Below are positions 5,873 through 7,197 of a stretch of 7,197 nt of DNA, piece by piece; the first letter of the stretch is position 1; every line of letters begins with the position of its first letter. The DNA is from an uncultured bacterium. Its GTDB lineage: Bacteria > Pseudomonadota > Alphaproteobacteria > SP197. The stretch covers positions 1-7,197 of the forward strand of contig CALLQH010000231.1 in assembly GCA_938014945.1 (NCBI GenBank), given 5' to 3'. The notes beneath the pieces were generated by a model. That model saw only the letters and a list, made by a program, of their open reading frames with translations. It was not told where the DNA came from and did not search any database. The position numbers and the translations under genes are program-made.

Positions 5873-6677
5873 ATGTCGACGTCGTGGATGGCAAAGGAAG
5901 CTGCTTGCGCGCCTCGTGCAGGGCGACGGCGGCGGCGTTGGAGACGTTGAGGCTCAGGCCTTCGCGCATCGAGGGGATCGCCACCAGCAGGTCACAGCTT
6001 TCGCGCGACAGGCGGCGCAGGCCGCTGCCCTCCGCGCCCAGGACCAGCGCCACGGGCGAGGGCAGGGGCTTCTCCCCCAGCATGTCGCGGGCTTCGCCAT
6101 CCAGTCCGACGACCCAGAAGCCCAGCTCCTTCAGCCGGTCGAGGCCGCGGGCCAGATTGCCCACGCGCACCAGCGGCACCCACTCCAGCGCCCCGGAGGC
6201 GGCCTTTGCCAGAACGCCGGTCGCCTGCGGCGAATGGCGGTCCTGTACGATCACCGCGGCGGCGCCGAAGGAGGCCGCAGAGCGCAGAATCGCCCCGACA
6301 TTGTGTGGATCGACCACCTGATCGAGCACGACGACGATCTTCTGGCCGGAAACGGTCTCGTCCAGGTCGGGTTCCTCCAGTGGAAGAACCTGCATGGCAA
6401 GGCCCTGATGGACCGATCCGGGCCCCAGAAGGCGGTCGATTTCGCGCCGGTCGGTGATTTCGACTCCGGGCGGCGCGGCGGGCCGGGCGCGTGCGAGGCG
6501 CTCGGCATCGGCCGCGGTCTCGTTTGTGGCGACCAGGCGCAGACATTGACGATGCGGGTTGGCAAGGGCTGCCGAAACCGGGTGGAGACCGTAAAGCCAG
6601 ACGGGCGCTTCCCCGGGAGAACCCCCGGAACGCGAGGCCTGACGCCGATCCTGATGCTTGTGGTGCTTGCGGCTCAT
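5871..6677 (-). CDS. rlmB: 23S rRNA (guanosine-2'-O-)-methyltransferase RlmB (SpoU/TrmH family)
   Basis: The protein is 268 aa, full length for the family. After a basic N-terminal tail (residues 1-20, Lys/His/Arg/Ser-rich), residues about 27-100 form the RNA-binding SpoU substrate domain, beginning VWLYGLHPVSAAL. The catalytic SPOUT knot carries motif 1 LDQVVDPHNVGAILRSAASFGA (about 118-139, with Asn126 and Arg132), motif 2 LVLGAEGSGL (211-220) and motif 3 IPSMREGLSLNVSNAAAVALHE (234-255). RlmB uses S-adenosylmethionine to methylate the ribose of G2251 (E. coli numbering) in the 23S P-loop; related TrmH proteins act on tRNA, but the N-terminal domain and context favour RlmB. The start is firm: AGGAGGG lies 4 nt upstream. 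It is divergent from the tRNA-Tyr/tRNA-Gly/tuf unit, an arrangement common in alphaproteobacteria. Confidence 0.93.
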   Translation of the reverse strand: MSRKHHKHQDRRQASRSGGSPGEAPVWLYGLHPVSAALANPHRQCLRLVATNETAADAERLARARPAAPPGVEITDRREIDRLLGPGSVHQGLAMQVLPLEEPDLDETVSGQKIVVVLDQVVDPHNVGAILRSAASFGAAAVIVQDRHSPQATGVLAKAASGALEWVPLVRVGNLARGLDRLKELGFWVVGLDGEARDMLGEKPLPSPVALVLGAEGSGLRRLSRESCDLLVAIPSMREGLSLNVSNAAAVALHEARKQLPLPSTTST

Positions 6678-6742
6678 GGGTCCCTCCTATAAAGTGTCTT
6701 GCGACAACTGGAAACAGACCCGACGTGCTAACGCGGCGGCCG

Positions 6743-6773
6743 CGAAGCGCAGAGCCTTTCTGCGCTTCGTTTT
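6743..6773 (+). terminator. Terminator-like hairpin upstream of the tRNA-tuf promoter
   Basis: An 11-bp perfect stem (6743-6753 with 6759-6769) encloses GCCTT and is followed by TTTT on the + strand. No + strand gene ends here; the nearest, at 5819, has its own terminator. It ends 2 nt before the TTGACA box. It may insulate the tRNA-tuf promoter from transcription running antisense through rlmB, or end an unrecognised short RNA. The T-run is short. Confidence 0.6.
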
Positions 6774-6775
6774 CG

Positions 6776-6804
6776 TTGACAAGCGTTGGGGTAATCCGTT
6801 AGTT
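6776..6804 (+). promoter_or_regulatory. Promoter of the tRNA-Tyr/tRNA-Gly/tuf unit
   Basis: A perfect TTGACA -35 box at 6776-6781 is followed after 17 bp by TTAGTT as the -10. The -10 is weak against TATAAT, but degenerate -10 boxes are usual in alphaproteobacteria. Transcription would begin near 6811, about 30 bp before tRNA-Tyr, a fitting leader length. The -10 placement is uncertain by 1-2 bp. Confidence 0.65.
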
Positions 6805-6840
6805 CGCGCACCCTTGGCGGGGTGAGCCGAGTTCGAGTTC

Positions 6841-6924
6841 GGAGGGATGCCTGAGTGGTTAAAAGGGACGGGCTGTAAACCCGTTGCGCAAGCTACGGTG
6901 GTTCGAATCCACCTCCCTCCACCA
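6841..6924 (+). tRNA. tRNA-Tyr (anticodon GUA)
   Basis: The acceptor arms GGAGGGA and TCCCTCC pair fully. The anticodon stem ACGGG/CCCGT encloses CTGTAAA, anticodon GTA, reading UAU and UAC. It has the long variable arm of bacterial tyrosine tRNAs (TTGCGCAAGCTAC region), a T-arm GGTGG-TTCGAAT-CCACC, and an encoded 3' CCA. It is the first gene of the tRNA-tuf transcript and must be cut from it by RNase P and 3' nucleases. Confidence 0.97.
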
Positions 6925-6987
6925 GCTCTGCCTTATTGCCGCCAGGAAGCCGCCGTCGGGGCGGTGCGCCATGGAGGAAAGGAAGCC

Positions 6988-7061
6988 GCGGGTGTAGCTC
7001 AATGGTAGAGCCCCAGCCTTCCAAGCTGGTTACGCGGGTTCGATTCCCGCCACCCGCTCCA
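6988..7061 (+). tRNA. tRNA-Gly (anticodon UCC)
   Basis: The acceptor arms GCGGGTG and CACCCGC pair fully. The anticodon stem CCAGC/GCTGG encloses CTTCCAA, anticodon TCC, reading GGA and GGG. The D-arm GCTC-AATGGTA-GAGC and T-loop TTCGATT are standard, the discriminator is T (U), the usual glycine identity base, and CCA is encoded. It lies 63 bp after tRNA-Tyr and 83 bp before tuf, matching the tyrosine-glycine tRNA pair seen ahead of tuf in many proteobacteria. Confidence 0.97.
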
Positions 7062-7144
7062 CCACCGGCAGCGATGCCGCCCGACGTGACGACAACCAAG
7101 ACCGGCAGGCCGCCGGACAGGACGAGACCAGGAGACGAGACGCG

Positions 7145-7197
7145 ATGGCGAAGGCAAAATTCGAGCGCAACAAGCCGCATGTGAACATTGGCACGAT
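7145..7197 (+). CDS. tuf: Elongation factor Tu, 5' end only (window-truncated)
   Basis: Only 17 complete codons are visible: MAKAKFERNKPHVNIGT, the nearly invariant EF-Tu N-terminus; the next segment would hold the first GTP-binding motif. EF-Tu is the GTPase that brings aminoacyl-tRNA to the ribosome. AGGAG lies 10 nt before the ATG. Being downstream of tRNA-Tyr and tRNA-Gly with no terminator between, it is probably co-transcribed with them. The in-frame open sequence continues past the window edge. Confidence 0.95.
   Translation, partial: MAKAKFERNKPHVNIGT

Noticed and set aside
5832..6692. + strand open frame (286 codons) opposite rlmB
   Set aside because: rlmB on the other strand has all SPOUT motifs and a strong ribosome site; this frame also runs through the terminator hairpin.
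6684..6694. TTTATA on the minus strand as an rlmB -10 box
   Set aside because: It abuts the ribosome binding site, so transcription would start inside or after that site.
6893..7180. Minus-strand open frame across the tRNA-Tyr and tRNA-Gly genes
   Set aside because: It is the reverse complement of two perfect tRNA cloverleafs and the tuf start; such tRNA-derived frames are a well-known annotation error.

Overview
The window is GC-rich chromosomal DNA that looks like an alphaproteobacterium, probably Rhodospirillales or a relative. The basis is the composition, the arrangement rlmB / tRNA-Tyr / tRNA-Gly / tuf, the DUF3008 small protein, and the SPINDLY-type O-GlcNAc transferase next to a sulfotransferase. 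This taxonomic placement is inference; no 16S or other decisive marker is present.

Layout. Positions 1-2669 (+) hold the 3' part of a TPR-plus-GT41 glycosyltransferase gene, followed by a PAPS-dependent sulfotransferase gene, which together look like a small surface-glycan or protein-modification unit. Positions 2666-4768 (-) hold a large cyanophycin-synthetase-like gene. It converges on the sulfotransferase gene and shares a 4-bp stop-codon overlap (CTAG). Its ATP-grasp half is well conserved, but its Mur-ligase half is shortened and has lost the ATP-binding P-loop. Upstream of it, on the same strand, is tRNA-Thr(UGU) at 4868-4943. Positions 5070-5819 hold three very small genes: an unknown 71-aa protein (+), a DUF3008 protein (-), and a basic Pro/Gln-rich 52-aa protein (+) that ends at a strong intrinsic terminator. 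Positions 5871-6677 (-) hold rlmB, a 23S rRNA 2'-O-methyltransferase. From about 6740 on, the + strand carries a terminator-like hairpin, a promoter with a perfect TTGACA -35 box, tRNA-Tyr(GUA), tRNA-Gly(UCC), and the first 17 codons of tuf (EF-Tu), which runs off the window.

How the parts fit. The right third is core translation machinery (rlmB, three tRNAs, tuf). The left two thirds look more accessory: sugar transfer, sulfation, and a non-ribosomal peptide-bond-forming enzyme. The most unusual item is the cyanophycin-synthetase-like protein with a dead Mur domain. It resembles the short CphA2 type in architecture, but no cyanophycinase or canonical cphA lies beside it, so its substrate is open. 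A 12-bp copy of the tRNA-Thr 3' end lies between that tRNA and this gene and may mark an old integration junction. No CRISPR array, insertion sequence or phage gene was seen. There is no gene-free stretch longer than about 180 bp.
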